Origin: Corinectria fuckeliana
Taxonomy: Eukaryota; Ascomycota; Sordariomycetes; Hypocreales; Nectriaceae
Assembly: GCA_019137255.1 (NCBI GenBank)
Contig: WPDH01000200.1
Location: 124,001-188,000, forward strand
Direction of reading: 5' to 3'
DNA: 64,000 bases
The position numbers were made by a program, and so were the translations under genes. Under the pieces are notes generated by a model, which was not told the origin of the DNA, searched no databases, and worked only from the letters and a program-made list of their open reading frames with translations. Shown in pieces: positions 32,901 to 45,795 of this stretch (positions within the stretch are counted from its first letter, which is position 1; each line of letters opens with the position of its first letter).

Positions 32901-34829
32901 GTATCCTTCGTCCGTCTTCTCCCCAGAGCCTTTGTTCAGACAGCGGAGAGTAATGACATGGTGATCAGAAAGCTTGTGATAACATCTCAAAATTGTCCCC
33001 AAGCAACACCATGTCGAGAGCGGACGGGATCTGCTGTGTGTTGCAGTGAAGATTCGATGCAACCTTCGCACCAGCTAGCCAAGTCCACAGAACCGATGGT
33101 CTTAAACCTGGAGTCGATAGCTATTGCCCAAACGGTCGAGCTGCGTCGCGCGGCGCCGGTGCTCACTTGGCTACGGACCAACAAGTACTGGCTGATAGTG
33201 ATCGCGGGATCCTGACAGGGCCTGAATGTGCGCAATTGTCCACGATGTTGTAGCGCACGCGCCAGGGTCAGGTAGTCTAGATCGGATCCGGCAAAGGCTC
33301 GGGATCTGGCGAGCTTGGTGACGACGTCGGCGCAGCAACAATTGGTAGCCTGCTAACGGTGGAGACGGGCTCTGCAAGTCTGCAAGGACAGGATGAGGAG
33401 CAAGTGGCCCGTTTCGTTGGCGATCAGGGAAATGTAGGGTCTGCGGCTGCCGCTGGAGAAGGTCGCCCGCAGCCAAATACTAACTAGAGCAGGTGATGAC
33501 TGGCATGCCACTAGGGGACCCGTCGCTATCGATTTTGCACAGGTGTGTCAATCAATGGCCAGTTGCTGAGACATTTCGTAGGACGGCGGCGGCGGCAGGC
33601 TCTTGTCGGCGCGAGCGCTTCATCAAGCTGGTGTGTCCATGGTGGGATGGAGCTGGCGATGGTCATCTGCATTCAGCCCCAGGCCAAGGCTGGTGGCACC
33701 ACCGTCGCTGTCGTACTTCGTACACGACACTACTTCGTACATAACAGTCCTGTCTCTGAGACACAAGGCGCAAGACGCCACTGAGCTGCGAAGACCCCGA
33801 TGGCGATGTGGATTCAACGTCTAGTGTCTACTGAGCGCCGAACCTTGCGGGATGGTGTGATTTCCGCGTCCTGGTCCATCTGCACTGGACACGCGGGCAG
33901 CTTGGTTCCTATTGCCGGCCAGACAATTAGAACGGGCGTGCTGGGAGCGCTCAACCAACCGCATGAAGCTGCGCCTGTAGAGCTGTCCGACTGAGAGGTC
34001 TGTGGAGAGGATCCAATCTTAGATTCAGAACTCGAGATGGGCAGGGGGTCGGACGCGAGCCACCCAAGAGCAGGCTTGATTTGCGCTCAAGTCAAGCCAA
34101 GGTGCTTGCCCCGTCATGGTCCATGCGGCCATGCCACCATCCCCTTCCTCAGATCCTGGATCATGGATGGCCCTAACTTGGGATGCGATGTGTGTTGCAC
34201 CGTGCCCTCCGATGATGCAGATGGATGCAGGCCGACGACGGCCAGGGGAGGTGGCCAGGTGGGCAGAGATGATGCATACATGCAGGTCGCCTCTCCTCAC
34301 CTCATCAAGTGAAGGCTGCGACTGCGAGCCTGCCTGGACAGCAGCCATTCCTAACATGTCTGTCAGTGGAAGAGGTACGCCTAGGGCATGGGCCCGCTCG
34401 AGGTGCAACCCTGCCAGAGCTGCCGAGGGGACGATCTGCGGTTTACCTGTAGCCCGCATGCTCTCCTCCTCGCTAGCTGTCCCCCCCCAGCTGTCCCCCC
34501 CAGGACGAGATGCTAGCCCAAGCAAGCCAGCTCAGTGTGCCACAGTCACATCAGCCGCTGCCTCTGCTGCCAGTCAGCGCTTGACGGCAATGCGCAATGC
34601 GGCGGGTGTCTCAACGCGCGCCTGGAGCCGATCCAATCTTGGCGAGGAGGAAGATGAGCGATGCGATGCGATGTGATGTGTTGATGCATCTTGTAGGCCT
34701 AGAGGTCGTCGCTAGGTCTCTAGCCAGCCAGTCCGAGAGTGAGCTGGTACAGGGCTCTCGCGCATCGAGTCTGGAGAAGAGCAATTGGGCTTTCCAATTG
34801 GTGGAAGGAGCACTCTATCGTCACTTCCA

Positions 34830-34859
34830 TACCTACGTAGTACCTACCTACGTAGTACT
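34830..34859 (+). repeat. Direct repeat of TACCTACGTAGTAC
   Basis: Two near-identical copies of a unit containing the palindrome TACGTA lie back to back. They belong to the TACCTA/TAGGTA word family seen elsewhere in intergenic DNA. Confidence 0.6.
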
Positions 34860-36691
34860 CGTTACCAGGTCGCCTTCAACCCTCCTCACTGTACTTAACT
34901 GTAGTAGGTACATACAAAATTGCAATGCGAGGCAAGAACATGGACGCAACCTGATGAAGGAACCTAGGAAGGAAGGCACGGTTGAGCCGAGCTTTGCCAC
35001 GGATCCATTGCTAACTGGCACCACCGGACCACAACTACTTGAACTTCCCCTCCACTACGAATGCCATCTGCATCTCCCAATCCAAGGCTGGTAAGGTCCG
35101 GGAATATGAGGTAAGGCAGACGACCTAAGTAGCACAGGGTGTTGGCAGCTAACTCGAGAAAGAATAAGCCAAGCGGGAGCAAAAAAATATGGCACACCAA
35201 GCTGGGGCGACATAATCGGTTAGGCACTCGCTTGGTGTGTCTAGGGTATTAAGTGATTGTATCATTTTGTCAGATTTGCTAGTTTACCAGTCCATATGCC
35301 AAGTTTTTTTGCCCCCGCTTGTAAGCCACCAAAAGTGTGATGGCTGCTCATCAGCACACATGCCTAAGGAGGGACAGACAGTAGCCCCGTCCCGATGGCC
35401 ACAGTTCCTGCATCTCGTGCGAAACAAGGCATTGCATGCGGAGGAGGTAAGCAGACATACGCCTTTGCCTAAATATGCAATTCACAATTGCTTTTTCGAC
35501 AATCTTCCATGCAAACCTGCATCTCGTCCGCCTCCTCTTTTTTTTCGACAGCCAGCGTTATAGCAATCCAAATGGGGCCGCATTCCACGGGGTTCATCCA
35601 GACGCGGCGCGGAGGCGCAGAGACATTGGCACGCAACGCCGGCCGCCCTCACGGCCAGCCCATGGCGATGGCGGGATAAACTGGGCGCGGACTTGGGCTA
35701 GGTCTCCGTGTCATGGCCATATCGGACTTGGGCTTGGCCGTCTACCCACTGTTTTCTCGTCTCTTCCCTTCTCTTCCCCTCTCCACTCCCCACTAATCAG
35801 TAGATGCCTCGTCGGCGTCCTCTGATTTGCCTCATCAACTTCGTCAGTGGTCCCTAGTTGCAGTCGCTCGTCCACTTGCGCGCACACCCAAAAGGCCCAC
35901 TCGCTAACACGAGCCAGGCCATGCGTCTCCCGCCCGTGTGCCATCGACGCCATTGACAGCCACTACTTCGGCCCCAGAGGCGACAGATGAGGACCACGAT
36001 GTCGACGCGGGCCGAGCAACTCTGGCACGAGACATTGCCCTCATGCGCCAGTCCAGCACCCAGGCCACAGCGCGCATTTGATCCTTGGGCAGACGGAGGG
36101 CAGGCTGGACCGGCCGTGAGAGCTGTCATAATCTCATCTTCAAGGGTCCGAGTCGGGGAAGTCGGGGAGTCGCTGCTGCTGCAGTGTCGACCTAATTGCC
36201 TCCATCGCTCATGGATGTCCTGGCAGCCGCGAAGCCGCCGCATTGGCAGCAGAAACAGCGACATCAAAAACAAGACCCCGGCGGCCGGCTGGCCGGGGTC
36301 GGCGTTTGAACGGACTCGGCTGGTTGTCCTGTCGCAACGCCTCTCCAATGGCCGCAGACTTCATGTCAACACACACCCCCTCCCTCAGCGGTTGCTAACG
36401 ATGCCCTCTGCCCCAAGTCGAGCCGCCGCCACCATGCATGCATGGGTCCTCCACTCCAACCCCTCGCTCCCCACCGGTCCTAATGCAATGGGCGCAGGGC
36501 CAATGCACCCCTGCCGTCTTGTCCGTTGTCCAGACCAGATCAATCTTGACAGAAAAGATGCGCGCTTGTCTGTACGTACAGGTTGACTCTCCTACTTCGT
36601 ACATGCCACCACATGTTGCCATGTCTGGGCCTTAGGACCCTCTCTTCTCCATGTTCATGCATGACCCATTTAGAGGACGCCTCACTCTTCA

Positions 36692-36698
36692 GTATATA
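36692..36698 (+). promoter_or_regulatory. Probable TATA box of the glycosyltransferase gene
   Basis: TATATAT-like sequence (AGTATATATCC) is followed within 40-80 bases by long CT-rich runs, a common arrangement at fungal transcription starts. It lies about 540 bases upstream of the ATG at 37235. Confidence 0.5.
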
Positions 36699-36793
36699 TC
36701 CTAGACCCATTCCCCCATCCTAAGCCCCGGGCTATCATCGCCACGATCTCCTCCCCTCCTCCCCTCTCTTCTTCTTCATCGGCCAATTCATTC

Positions 36794-37066
36794 ATGCCAT
36801 GGCCGTGTCTACATAGTCCCTTTTCAGTCTTTGTGTACATTACTCTTGCCCTCTCCCCTCCGGTTTCTCTCCTCTTACGGCGGTCATTGTCTGTCTCTGT
36901 AGTGCATCGTGTTTTGCCTCGGTTCTTCAGCGTCTCCGAATCACTACAACTCAGAACTTGCGAGTCACACAACACCAGGGCCTTTTTTTGTTGGTATAAG
37001 ACCTCAATCACCATCTCTCAGGTGACTTGTTCCTCCTACATCACCACCAACTTCAGCAAGTGGTAG
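36794..37066 (+). promoter_or_regulatory. Upstream ORFs in the glycosyltransferase leader
   Basis: An ATG at 36794 opens a 90-codon frame ending at 37066. An overlapping ATG at 36799 opens a 5-codon frame ending at 36816. Both precede the main start at 37235. They matter only if transcription starts near 36730, which the TATA box suggests but does not prove. Confidence 0.35.
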
Positions 37067-37234
37067 TGGACGTTGCAGTGGCATCTACATCAGGAGACTT
37101 GGGACCAAGAATTCCTGGGCGATAGCAAAAGACTGCCGCGGTGCATTTCCGTCTTCCCTTTTGCTACGAAGGGGAAAACAGCACCCTTCGCCAACTTTGT
37201 CCTCTTCGATCTCGCCTGACGCTTCCATCCAAAG

Positions 37235-39071
37235 ATGCAAAATCCCGAGACGCAGTCCAACGGCCATGGCGTTGTCCCTGTACTTGCAGGGATTTTGTCT
37301 CTGTCGATCCCGTCCCTCGACTTTTGGTACTCAACCACCTTCTGGGTGTGCCTCTTTTGGGCTCTCTGGTAAGCCTACTTCCTCACAACACCTCTCCGCT
37401 CTTAACCATCCAAACACTGTCGATGGAAGGCAACACACACGCATGCTTCCATCTGCTCCCAATCATATTCTAACACGGTGCTAGGGTTCACCGTTACTTT
37501 CGATTGATCGTCCATTGTATCAGCCATTGGACGTACAGGTCAAAACCCATTCCAAGTAAGCCAACCTTCACAAGCAACGATGTGACGGTGGTCATCCCAA
37601 CCATTCACAACGCCTTCGAGGAGCTTCGACCCTCTCTACAGAGCATTCTGGCTTGCCAGCCTGCGGAGTTGATTCTAGTCACCACTCACGACAAGCGAAA
37701 GGGCCTGCAGCGTCTGGCCGACTCGTTGGCTCACCCTAGGGTTCGCGTTCTCGACACTCCGATCGCCAACAAGCGTCTTCAGGTCTGCGAGGCCCTTCCC
37801 AAGGTTTCTACTCCTATCACCATCATGGCGGATGATGATGTGACCTGGCCATCTACTCTTATGCCCTGGATCCTGGCGCCTTTCGAGGACCCCAAGATTG
37901 GCGGCGTTGGAACCTGCCAGAGAGTTCGGCGAGAGCACAGCGGCTCATGGAGCACCCGGGCCTGGAACTGGCTCGGGGTTGCGTATATCGAACGCCGGAA
38001 CTTCGAGATCTCAGCCACGCACAACATCGATGGCGGCACCTCGTGCATGTCGGGCCGCACTGGTGCTTATCGATCCGAAATCCTTTCGAGTCACGATTTC
38101 CTCCACGGCTTTAAGAATGAGAAGTGGAGAAAGTGGATTCTCAATGCGGATGACGACAACTTCGTGACTCGATGGTTGGTCAGCCACCAGTGGAAAACCT
38201 GGATTCAGTACGAACGGGAGTGTGAGATTGAGACTACGCTCGAGAACAGCCACAAGTTTCTGTATCAATGCTCCCGTTGGGCGCGAAGCAACTGGAGAAG
38301 CAACTGGGCCAGCCTGGTCACGGAGAGATATATTTGGAAGTAAGTCAAGACGGCCCGTGCCCCCCACCTAAGTTCTGTGACCTAACGCCATACACAGACA
38401 GCAATGGTGGTGCACCTATGCCCTGCATATCGCCACCTTCACTTCCCTGGCTTTTCTCGTCGACCCGCTCCTACTTCTTTCCTGTTGGCGCGCGACGGCG
38501 GAGTGGGATGACGAGAACCGTCGATACGCCATCTGGTCTCAGTTCATCTTCATGTTCGCCTTCACCAAGGTGGTCAAGCTGATGGGCTTGTTCCTCCGAA
38601 ACCCCAGCGACGTAATCTTCCTTCCAGTATCAATTATATTTGGATATTTCCACGGACTTGTCAAGCTTTACGCCCTGGTGACTCTTAATATGGTAACTTC
38701 GCGTTCCTACTCGGATGAGAAAAATTGAACACGGCTGACATGGTTTTACTCAGACATCCTGGGGCAGCCGAGCTGACGGTGACACCAACGACGAACAGCG
38801 GTTAGCGCCAGCCCCGCAGCCGTCCGTGGTTCTGAAGACGCCCCCTGGAAAGGGATCGCTCATCCGCTACAACGCTCGTCAGAAGGGACGACCAGCGCAG
38901 GGACGGGGAGCGCAAGACGGCGGCGCCTGGGAGAAGAGCGGTTATGCCACATACGACTCGAGTACCTCGTACATTCCCATGCGAGTACCTACGCCACTTA
39001 TATTGACACCTGAAGACACAAAACTGCGGGCGGACGGAAGTTTGGCCAGCAGAGAGTGTCGGTCAGTGTAA
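37235..39071 (+). CDS. GT2: Family-2 membrane glycosyltransferase (fungal GT2, hyaluronan/chitin synthase-like)
   Basis: A processive membrane glycosyltransferase thought to make a surface polysaccharide. Relatives in cereal-pathogenic fungi are needed for hyphal extension on solid surfaces. Exons 37235-37368, 37485-38339, 38398-38692 and 38754-39071 give 533 residues with agreeing phases. Two hydrophobic segments flank the N-terminal junction (VPVLAGILSLSIPSLDFWYS and WVCLFWALWVHRYFRLIVHC). The cytosolic GT-A domain shows DVTVVIPTI, the DDD of MADDDVTW (161-163), DGGTSCMSGR (about 227-236), NADDDNF (267-269) and the QxxRW motif QCSRW (306-310). Several membrane spans follow in exon 3. Exon 4 opens with TSWGSR (429-434), a motif shared with chitin and hyaluronan synthases, then a basic tail. 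The product is not known for certain. The long upstream region and uORFs may matter for control. Confidence 0.94.
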
Positions 39072-40686
39072 GGCAGCAACGAAACGACTTAATGAGCCAT
39101 GAGCAACGTTTTATTCTTCTTCTCATCGACGGAATTTTTCATGTTTCTTTTTACAGACTGATAGGGATGGATCAACGGGATTAAAAAGCTTTTCGCCTTT
39201 TCTTCGATGAAGCTCATGACACCAAAACGCACAAAACGGGACTTAAAGACATGCAGACTGGAAGGCATGAACGAAGGGGCTTGGGTTGGGGTGGTGTTTA
39301 AGGTGTTGATAAAAAGTATTTGCTTTTAATGATTGGACGATGAGAAACCACTCGTCGAGTTTAGGGCCAGAAAACAAAAGCTATCTGCTTCTATGGAATG
39401 ACATATTTCCAATACAGAGAATCAGATAAGCTTAGCAAGTTGACAAGGCTCAGGTGATGGTAATTATGGGAGGTGGCAGACAAGGTCGGGGAAGGTACAG
39501 GCCTCCTCGATGCAGGAACCCGGGAAGAACCAGGGCAGACAAACCATCAGAAGTGATACACTGGGTGATGATATTCCCAGTGTGTCGAATTTCTCGTGGT
39601 AACAGACAGATACTTGGGTCAAAGGTACCTGACTCGCACTGGAGCTCAAACGAATTGGTGGGATTCAGAGCCTCCGGTGAAGCCAATACTGGGAAACTAG
39701 AAGTTCACAAAACTAAGCAGAATATAATTTTGGACGAGACAACTCGATGAACAGACAACGTGAAAGACAATCTACGGGTGGTGGGGTTGCTGGAGGCGTT
39801 GACTATGACGCTGACGACATGCTTGGTTCGGGAGCAGGCATGTGCTTAAGGGTCCAACAAACTGTAGAGGCGGAGACAATGACAGACAAGACAAGGGTCT
39901 AAATGGGCTGGTTTGCTGCAGATGCGGATCTCGATGATGCGAGTGTGTTACACGGCAGACGGAGCAGGCGTTAGTGCGACGCTGGAAGAGGTGTTGTTCG
40001 GGTGGACGAGGATTCGTCCGTGTGAGAGAGCGGGTATCGACGGTAGCGGGCAAGCAGGCCGAGTACCTATCTAGGGCACTGGATTGGATGACGATAGAAG
40101 ACGGGACATTTGTGTTGAATATTAGATAGAGGACGGAGGACGGAGGTTGGAGGTTGGAGAAGATGGCGTCCGTTGTGATGGGTGCAGTGACGCCATCAAG
40201 CCGAGCTGGGCTTGACTGGTATGAAAAACGGTGTCCAAAGGCTGCCCGAAGACGCAGCTCTTAGTGAGTATGAGGGTGAGGGCGTATTTGTGTCGTGATG
40301 GTGAATGATGAGCTTGTCAGTGTAGTTTATGATGCAACATATTCGTGTTGTGGTGTTGTTGTTGTCGTTGTGTAGTGGTGGGTGGTGCATGTGTCAGTGC
40401 ATGCACGGCTCAAGTAAAAACCCCGCGGAATCCCCCACACGTTGCCCAGTTTCTGGGATCCTGCATGTTGCCTATTCGGGCAAGCGAGTGCGAATTTCAC
40501 AGAGATTGTCCCGGCCAAGGCGTTCGATCCTGGTACGTAGTCCAAGTTAGTCAGTTGTTTTGGCTGGGGGGGTCCCCGAGTAGGATGAGAGCGAGGTTGC
40601 GAGGGTTGCAGTACCTAGTCTACGGCACGCGATGACGTGGTTGTCTTCGGATGCACATGGAAGGCAGATAGGCAATGCCACCTTGT

Positions 40687-40714
40687 CTGGCTGGCTGGCT
40701 GGCTGGATGGCTGG
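40687..40714 (+). repeat. CTGG tetranucleotide microsatellite
   Basis: About six units of CTGG/CTGGATGG in tandem. Confidence 0.8.
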
Positions 40715-43440
40715 TCTCCCTCGATGGCGGGATCTCGGCGTTGAAGGCGGAGGTTTTCGTTGATTTGGACGCTTGCCGAGCCGAGGTGAAGAGAGAGATC
40801 GGAGGTCTTGGCTAAGCTGTTCTTAGGCGGGGAGATGGATCTGATGATGAGGCGCCTTTCTAGTGTGCACGGGCACTCAACACACCACCAGATACTACAG
40901 ACAAGTTGGATAGCGACAACGCTTAGCCAGTTAGTTAGGTAGGTAGTTAGTTAGTTGATTAGTTATGTAGCATACAGCAACTAATAAGTAGGTCCCCAGA
41001 TATGCTCCTACGTACGCCTTGTGTGCTATACCAATTACTAGTCTTTCGCTATCCCCCAGCGTCGGGCGTCGGGCGTTGTCGATGTAGGTCTATGCATGTC
41101 CATAATAACCGCATCCATATCGGTACGGGTACAGGCAGCATGTGTCCACCCATGCCCATTTCCATTATATACTATCTATGAATGCTACTCACCTGCCTAC
41201 CTACTACCTACCTAGGTAGTCTTGCAGTGCTACGTGCATCCCAGCAGACAACTAATGTCGCAGTAGGCGCAGTAGCTTGAGCGGGGACAGCAGAGCAAGC
41301 GGGCAGCCCAGGATGATGAGCTGCATCGACCCAAAGGGCCTGGCGCTGGAGGCTAACGACGATGCAGTGAGACATGCTGAAGACACTAGTTAACTCGAGA
41401 GTCTGGGTTTCTGATGAGACCTATCTGAGACGGCAAGTGAGGGGTCGGCGGTTGGTCCAAGCCAAACTGGGACAAGGGCCCTTCTTCTAATCTATGTACC
41501 TATCTGTCTATCTGTCTCATCTCCTCCGCTGGGCCATCTCGTAGTCTGCATCCTCGAGAGAAACCAAACACAAACCCCACTCACTCAACTCCACCACTCG
41601 TCGAGGAAACCCCCCCGCAAATTGCAAAATGTCGCGCTGGCGCTCCGCCCGCTGTCTCCTCTCTGGCGTCACCGCGGGTCCCCCCCTCCCCAGCTGCTAT
41701 TAGTCTGCCCATATGTACATACCAGGGAAGCAAGCACACCACACGAGAGCAAAAGCACAAGGCCTGCCGGAAGCGGGGGAGGGGGGAGGTATGTACTAGA
41801 TACGTAGGCAAGTACCTATGTGTTCTAGGTGTAGATACGTAATGAGGCTATTTCTGGCTGGACTGGGCTGCAATTACACCACACTGTTGCGTGTGCGAGA
41901 GCTTGTTGCTTGCCGATGTCCGACCTAAGGGGACGCGGACTTGGGGTAGCTTCGTAGCTAAGGTGAGATAGAGTCAAGGATACCTAGGTAGTTGGCTACT
42001 AAGTAGATACCTAGTAGGTAGTGTGAGCACCTCATGGTAGTGAATTACTTGGTACATCGTATCTCGACGACAAGTCATTCACAAGGTGCTTCACAGATTG
42101 CGTCTGCGCCTTTGTCTTGCCTTGCCTTACTTACATTGCCTTATCCTACCTCCACTTTGATTTGATTAAGCCCTACATAGTCCGTAACTAGCGGGCACTG
42201 TACCTTGTTGAGAGGTGGGGGTGCTTCTTCATTTCGTTTTCTCTCCTCTGAGTCGACATGGCCCGGCGCGAAATACCAGAAAACGAAAACTCGCCTCACT
42301 TCGACTTGCTGGGAACCTATGGTAGAAAGTGGTGGTGTTGGCGTTGCAATGACATAGCTGCGGTCAGATGCACGCAATATCAATCTGACAGGACAGGAGC
42401 GCAACCTTGGATAGGCAATCTAGGCAGGGGTACCAGGCCCGGAACCTGGCGCTGCGTAGCACGGTGCCTGAATCTGAGAGAAACCTTGCGGCTCGCGGCT
42501 GGCTTCGAGGTGAGTTGTCACTAGCCCCATGCATGGTCATCAACCCATATCGACAATTCGCCCATGGCGAACGCCTCCTTAAGTGTCCATTGCTATTAAG
42601 CATGGGTGCTGTTGAAGGGTGCACCATTTGACTAGTATTAGGAACTACAAGCTAACTAGCAGTAGCAGTTAGTCTAAGGACTAGGACACACGCGTAGGAA
42701 CTAGGAAGTTGAAGGAGGGAGGGAGACAAGGGAGGGGGGGTGGGAGAGTGTGGAGAGACGCCGACGATCATAAACCACATCCTAAGAGCCACGAAGAAAT
42801 CTCCTCCCCCAAGGGTCGCAAGCCAGCGGCGTTCTTCCGGCGATTTTTTATGCAGGTCCTGACTCTCGGGTGCAAATCCCCCAGATCCAGATCCAGGTCC
42901 AGGTCTAGACTGAGAGAGACGACGAAGAAGAGGCGTTGTGGGAGTTGCAGCGAGAAGCCAGGACACTATCAGCCACTAGCTATGTAGGCAACTGACGTGA
43001 TGCAACAGAGGCTTATTATTGCTTCACTCCACCACAGCCAAACATTTGTATGTACATCTCTTGGATGAGATATCGGCCCATTATAGCCAGGGTCATCATC
43101 CATGGCAACGAGATCATCGCAATATCCGTGTCGACAGGCAGGCGCTGCGTGATCGGATCTGACGGAAATGCGACTCCGTATGTCTGCTCTCACGATGCCC
43201 CTCCAGCCTCTCAACTCTCGCCCTCGCCCGACGACCCCACGACAACAACGGCTAGCCACATGAAGCTTGTGTCACTGGGTTACAACGCGCTGTTGATGGG
43301 TACTATGTATGAGGAATATGATATATCGGACACCAGGTGCGCGAGACTCCGCTGATGGGCGGCTCTGCAGTTGTCGAACCCCTGCTGGTTGACGTTAATC
43401 CCCGTCGACCCTTCCTCCGATGAAGATACCTACATACCTA

Positions 43441-43488
43441 GATACAGATACAGATACAGATACAGATACAGATACAGATACAGATACA
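43441..43488 (+). repeat. GATACA hexanucleotide microsatellite
   Basis: Eight exact tandem copies of GATACA. The opposite strand reads as a repeating VSVS-type peptide, which explains a spurious open frame there. Confidence 0.95.
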
Positions 43489-43771
43489 TAACTTATGGGG
43501 AGGGCTGATGAATGGCGGGGGTCTTCTTTTCGGTGACTGTCCCGTGGCCATCGGCCGAAGCAGGGGAAGGGAAGAGGACTGAACTGACTGACTGACTGAG
43601 GAGCGAAAGGGCGCATCATCGCACAGATTTACAAGACCAGGACCAAGATCAAGACTAGTCACAGCCCGCTTGAAACGGGATGGTTCGGCTCGCGTCGCGG
43701 GAGCGCATTGACCAAAATATCCACCGCTGCGGAAAAAGCTGAACCAACAAGTTGCAAAGAAAGGCCTGGTC

Positions 43772-43810
43772 CAGACGAGACGAGACGAGACGAGAAGAGA
43801 AGAGAAGAGA
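43772..43810 (+). repeat. AGACG and AGAAG pentanucleotide microsatellite
   Basis: Four AGACG units pass directly into three AGAAG units, giving a purine-only strand. Confidence 0.85.
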
Positions 43811-44216
43811 TTTCATTCACGTTCGCCACCTTTATGGGAACACGCCCTTTTCCATCTCCGTCTCCTCTTTCCTCCGTATGTCTGGGCCGGCGGCATCTTC
43901 GAGAGGCGGCGATCGACGGAGGGAGAGAACTTGAAGGTTGAAGGGGGGGTGGCTTCGTTGAAGGGACCAATAATTAATTAGGTAGTTGCCCCCCCAGATG
44001 TTGGTGATTTCTTCTTCTCTGCGCCACCACCAATTCAATTGACGGGACAGATACCACGCCAAGCGGCATGATCATCGCCCCCGACAAAGAATTCATCGTC
44101 AATTGGCCTAGTCCCGTTAATTTCGAATCGTGCTGCCGCCGACTCGATCCGTCTAGCTGCAGCTCGCTATCGGCCGGAGACGGATGGCGACGCGTTGTGT
44201 GTTGCGTTGTCGCGCC

Positions 44217-44262
44217 CATCCATCCATCATTTTCAATCCATTCAATCCATCCATCCATCCAA
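44217..44262 (+). repeat. CCAT-type interrupted microsatellite
   Basis: Tandem CCAT units interrupted by TTTTCAATCCATTCAAT. Confidence 0.8.
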
Positions 44263-45726
44263 AAACTCTCAATTAATTTACCCATATTCCAAATCCCCCC
44301 CGGAAACTCCTCTTCGGACCTTTCTTTTCCCGCCTCTCCGGAAAGCAACTACCGAATACCCGAGGTCTCCTCCCCCTCTCCCTCCCCTGGATGGGATTCT
44401 GCAGCATGCATTCGCGTGGAGAAGATTCATGCGCCGGGGCTCGCTCGTCGTTGTCAGTGGGGGAGTCGTTCGCTCGCAAAGGGAGCCAAGAGTCGCAGTG
44501 GATGACGATGAACCAGCAACCAACAACCAACAACCAGACAACACCGTCGTTACCCTGGCTCTCGCTCCAATCATCCCGGCAGGGTCTGTTTCCGAGCGAC
44601 GAACCCAGTTGTATCGAGACAAGGTACCTACGCCTGTTGCCAGGTCCGTAATGTCCGTAGTGTCCGCAGTGTCCGCAGTTCTTCCTGTAGCGCGTCACGT
44701 GTGTGCGGCTCAGATACTGGATTAGGACGGAAACACGAAGACGCGAAAACAACAAGGCGCGGAATTCGTACCTTCGTACGAATACCTCCATCTAGACCTA
44801 TGTACCGTCGGACGAGGCGCAACGGAAGTGGAGAGACTCCGGCGCGGCGCCATGACGGCTTACCATCGGGGTCGAAAACATGCGGCCACCACTCGCTGTG
44901 GACTAGATACGCCCTTACTAACCCCCCCTCCCCCGGTTCCCCCATTTTTTGCTTCTCCCTTGCCCCATCCCCATCGCCCGTCGACATGTCGTTCGTTCCG
45001 TTCATCACAGCCCGTCCAGGCGACTCCACGGCCGCATCCTTCGGGAGGGGCTATTCGTAGACTAGCACTTTGGCCTCACCTCGAGCCGCAGAAGCCGCCG
45101 GCCCGGACCACCCTCCGAGCGAAACATCCCTACCGCGAATGTCTGGGAGCTGCGTCTGCGTGTCTCGCTGCGTTTTGCTGGCCGTCGACTCGCCCAATCA
45201 CCACCACTCCTCGGCCCTTTTAGACGACCCGACGTGCTTGCTGCAGGCACGTTCGGTACCAGCAATTGATTGATTGATTGACCTGGCTGTCCCGTCCAGA
45301 CCAACAGACCTCCCATCTCTCCGTTGACGCCTCTGCCGCCTCTGCCAATCAACCAGGCTCTTTGGTCAAATGTACGTACCCTCCTCCTCCGGCCGGGCCG
45401 GGCCTCGGGTGCGTGAAGGTTTGGCCTGGGTGAAGGAACTTGGCGATGGCGATGGCGCTGGCGCTGGCGCTGGGAAACACGAACAAGGGCCGGCCCTTTA
45501 TGGGGAGGGGGGTCTCTCTATCCGATGGCCCCCGACACTGCATGTATGTACTACTCGTACATGAGCAACTAAGGTAACGACGCTTGCCTGCGGGACTAAC
45601 AAGAGCGGGTCTGAGCGCGCGCATCCATGATGTGCAGCAGCGCCGTCTCCAGAGTTCTCTTCCCCCCACCCAAGTATCGTCCGACTGTGCAGCGTCTAGG
45701 TCTACATGATGCCTGGGAGGTGGGGC

Positions 45727-45751
45727 GGGGGGGGGGGGGGGGGGGGGGTNN

Positions 45752-45795
<44 letters not shown>
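45727..45795 (+). repeat. Poly-G run with assembly Ns
   Basis: Twenty-two G, then T, two N (45750-45751), then 44 G. The Ns show that the base caller or assembler failed here, so the true length is unknown. No gene overlaps it. Confidence 0.9.

Larger units (their letters stand above)
25152..37234. other. 12-kb gene-poor region before the glycosyltransferase gene
   Basis: I find no gene with a recognisable domain or a consistent splice model over this stretch. Open frames up to about 240 codons exist on both strands (25754-26479, 28675-29202, 34025-34676, 35854-36586), but they overlap each other antisense, have low-complexity or random-looking composition, and match nothing I know. The first 1.3 kb is purine-rich on the plus strand and probably carries the promoter and leader of the minus-strand gene ending at 25151. 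Also present are a run of 11 G (25565-25575), a run of 14 C (26969-26982), GTACTTCGTAC-type elements (26566, 26904, 33713, 33731, 36593) and a TACCTACGTAGTAC direct repeat (34830-34859). No tRNA or rRNA was found. Confidence 0.7.

Noticed and set aside
34025..34676. Pair of overlapping frames of 166 and 186 codons
   Set aside because: Antisense to each other, non-repetitive but domain-less, with no splice signals or family resemblance; not enough to call a gene.
43441..43488. CRISPR-like array
   Set aside because: The units are 6 bp without spacers; it is a plain microsatellite in a eukaryotic genome.
43395..43662. Minus-strand frames with VSVSVS or ICICIC repeats
   Set aside because: They are translations of the GATACA microsatellite.
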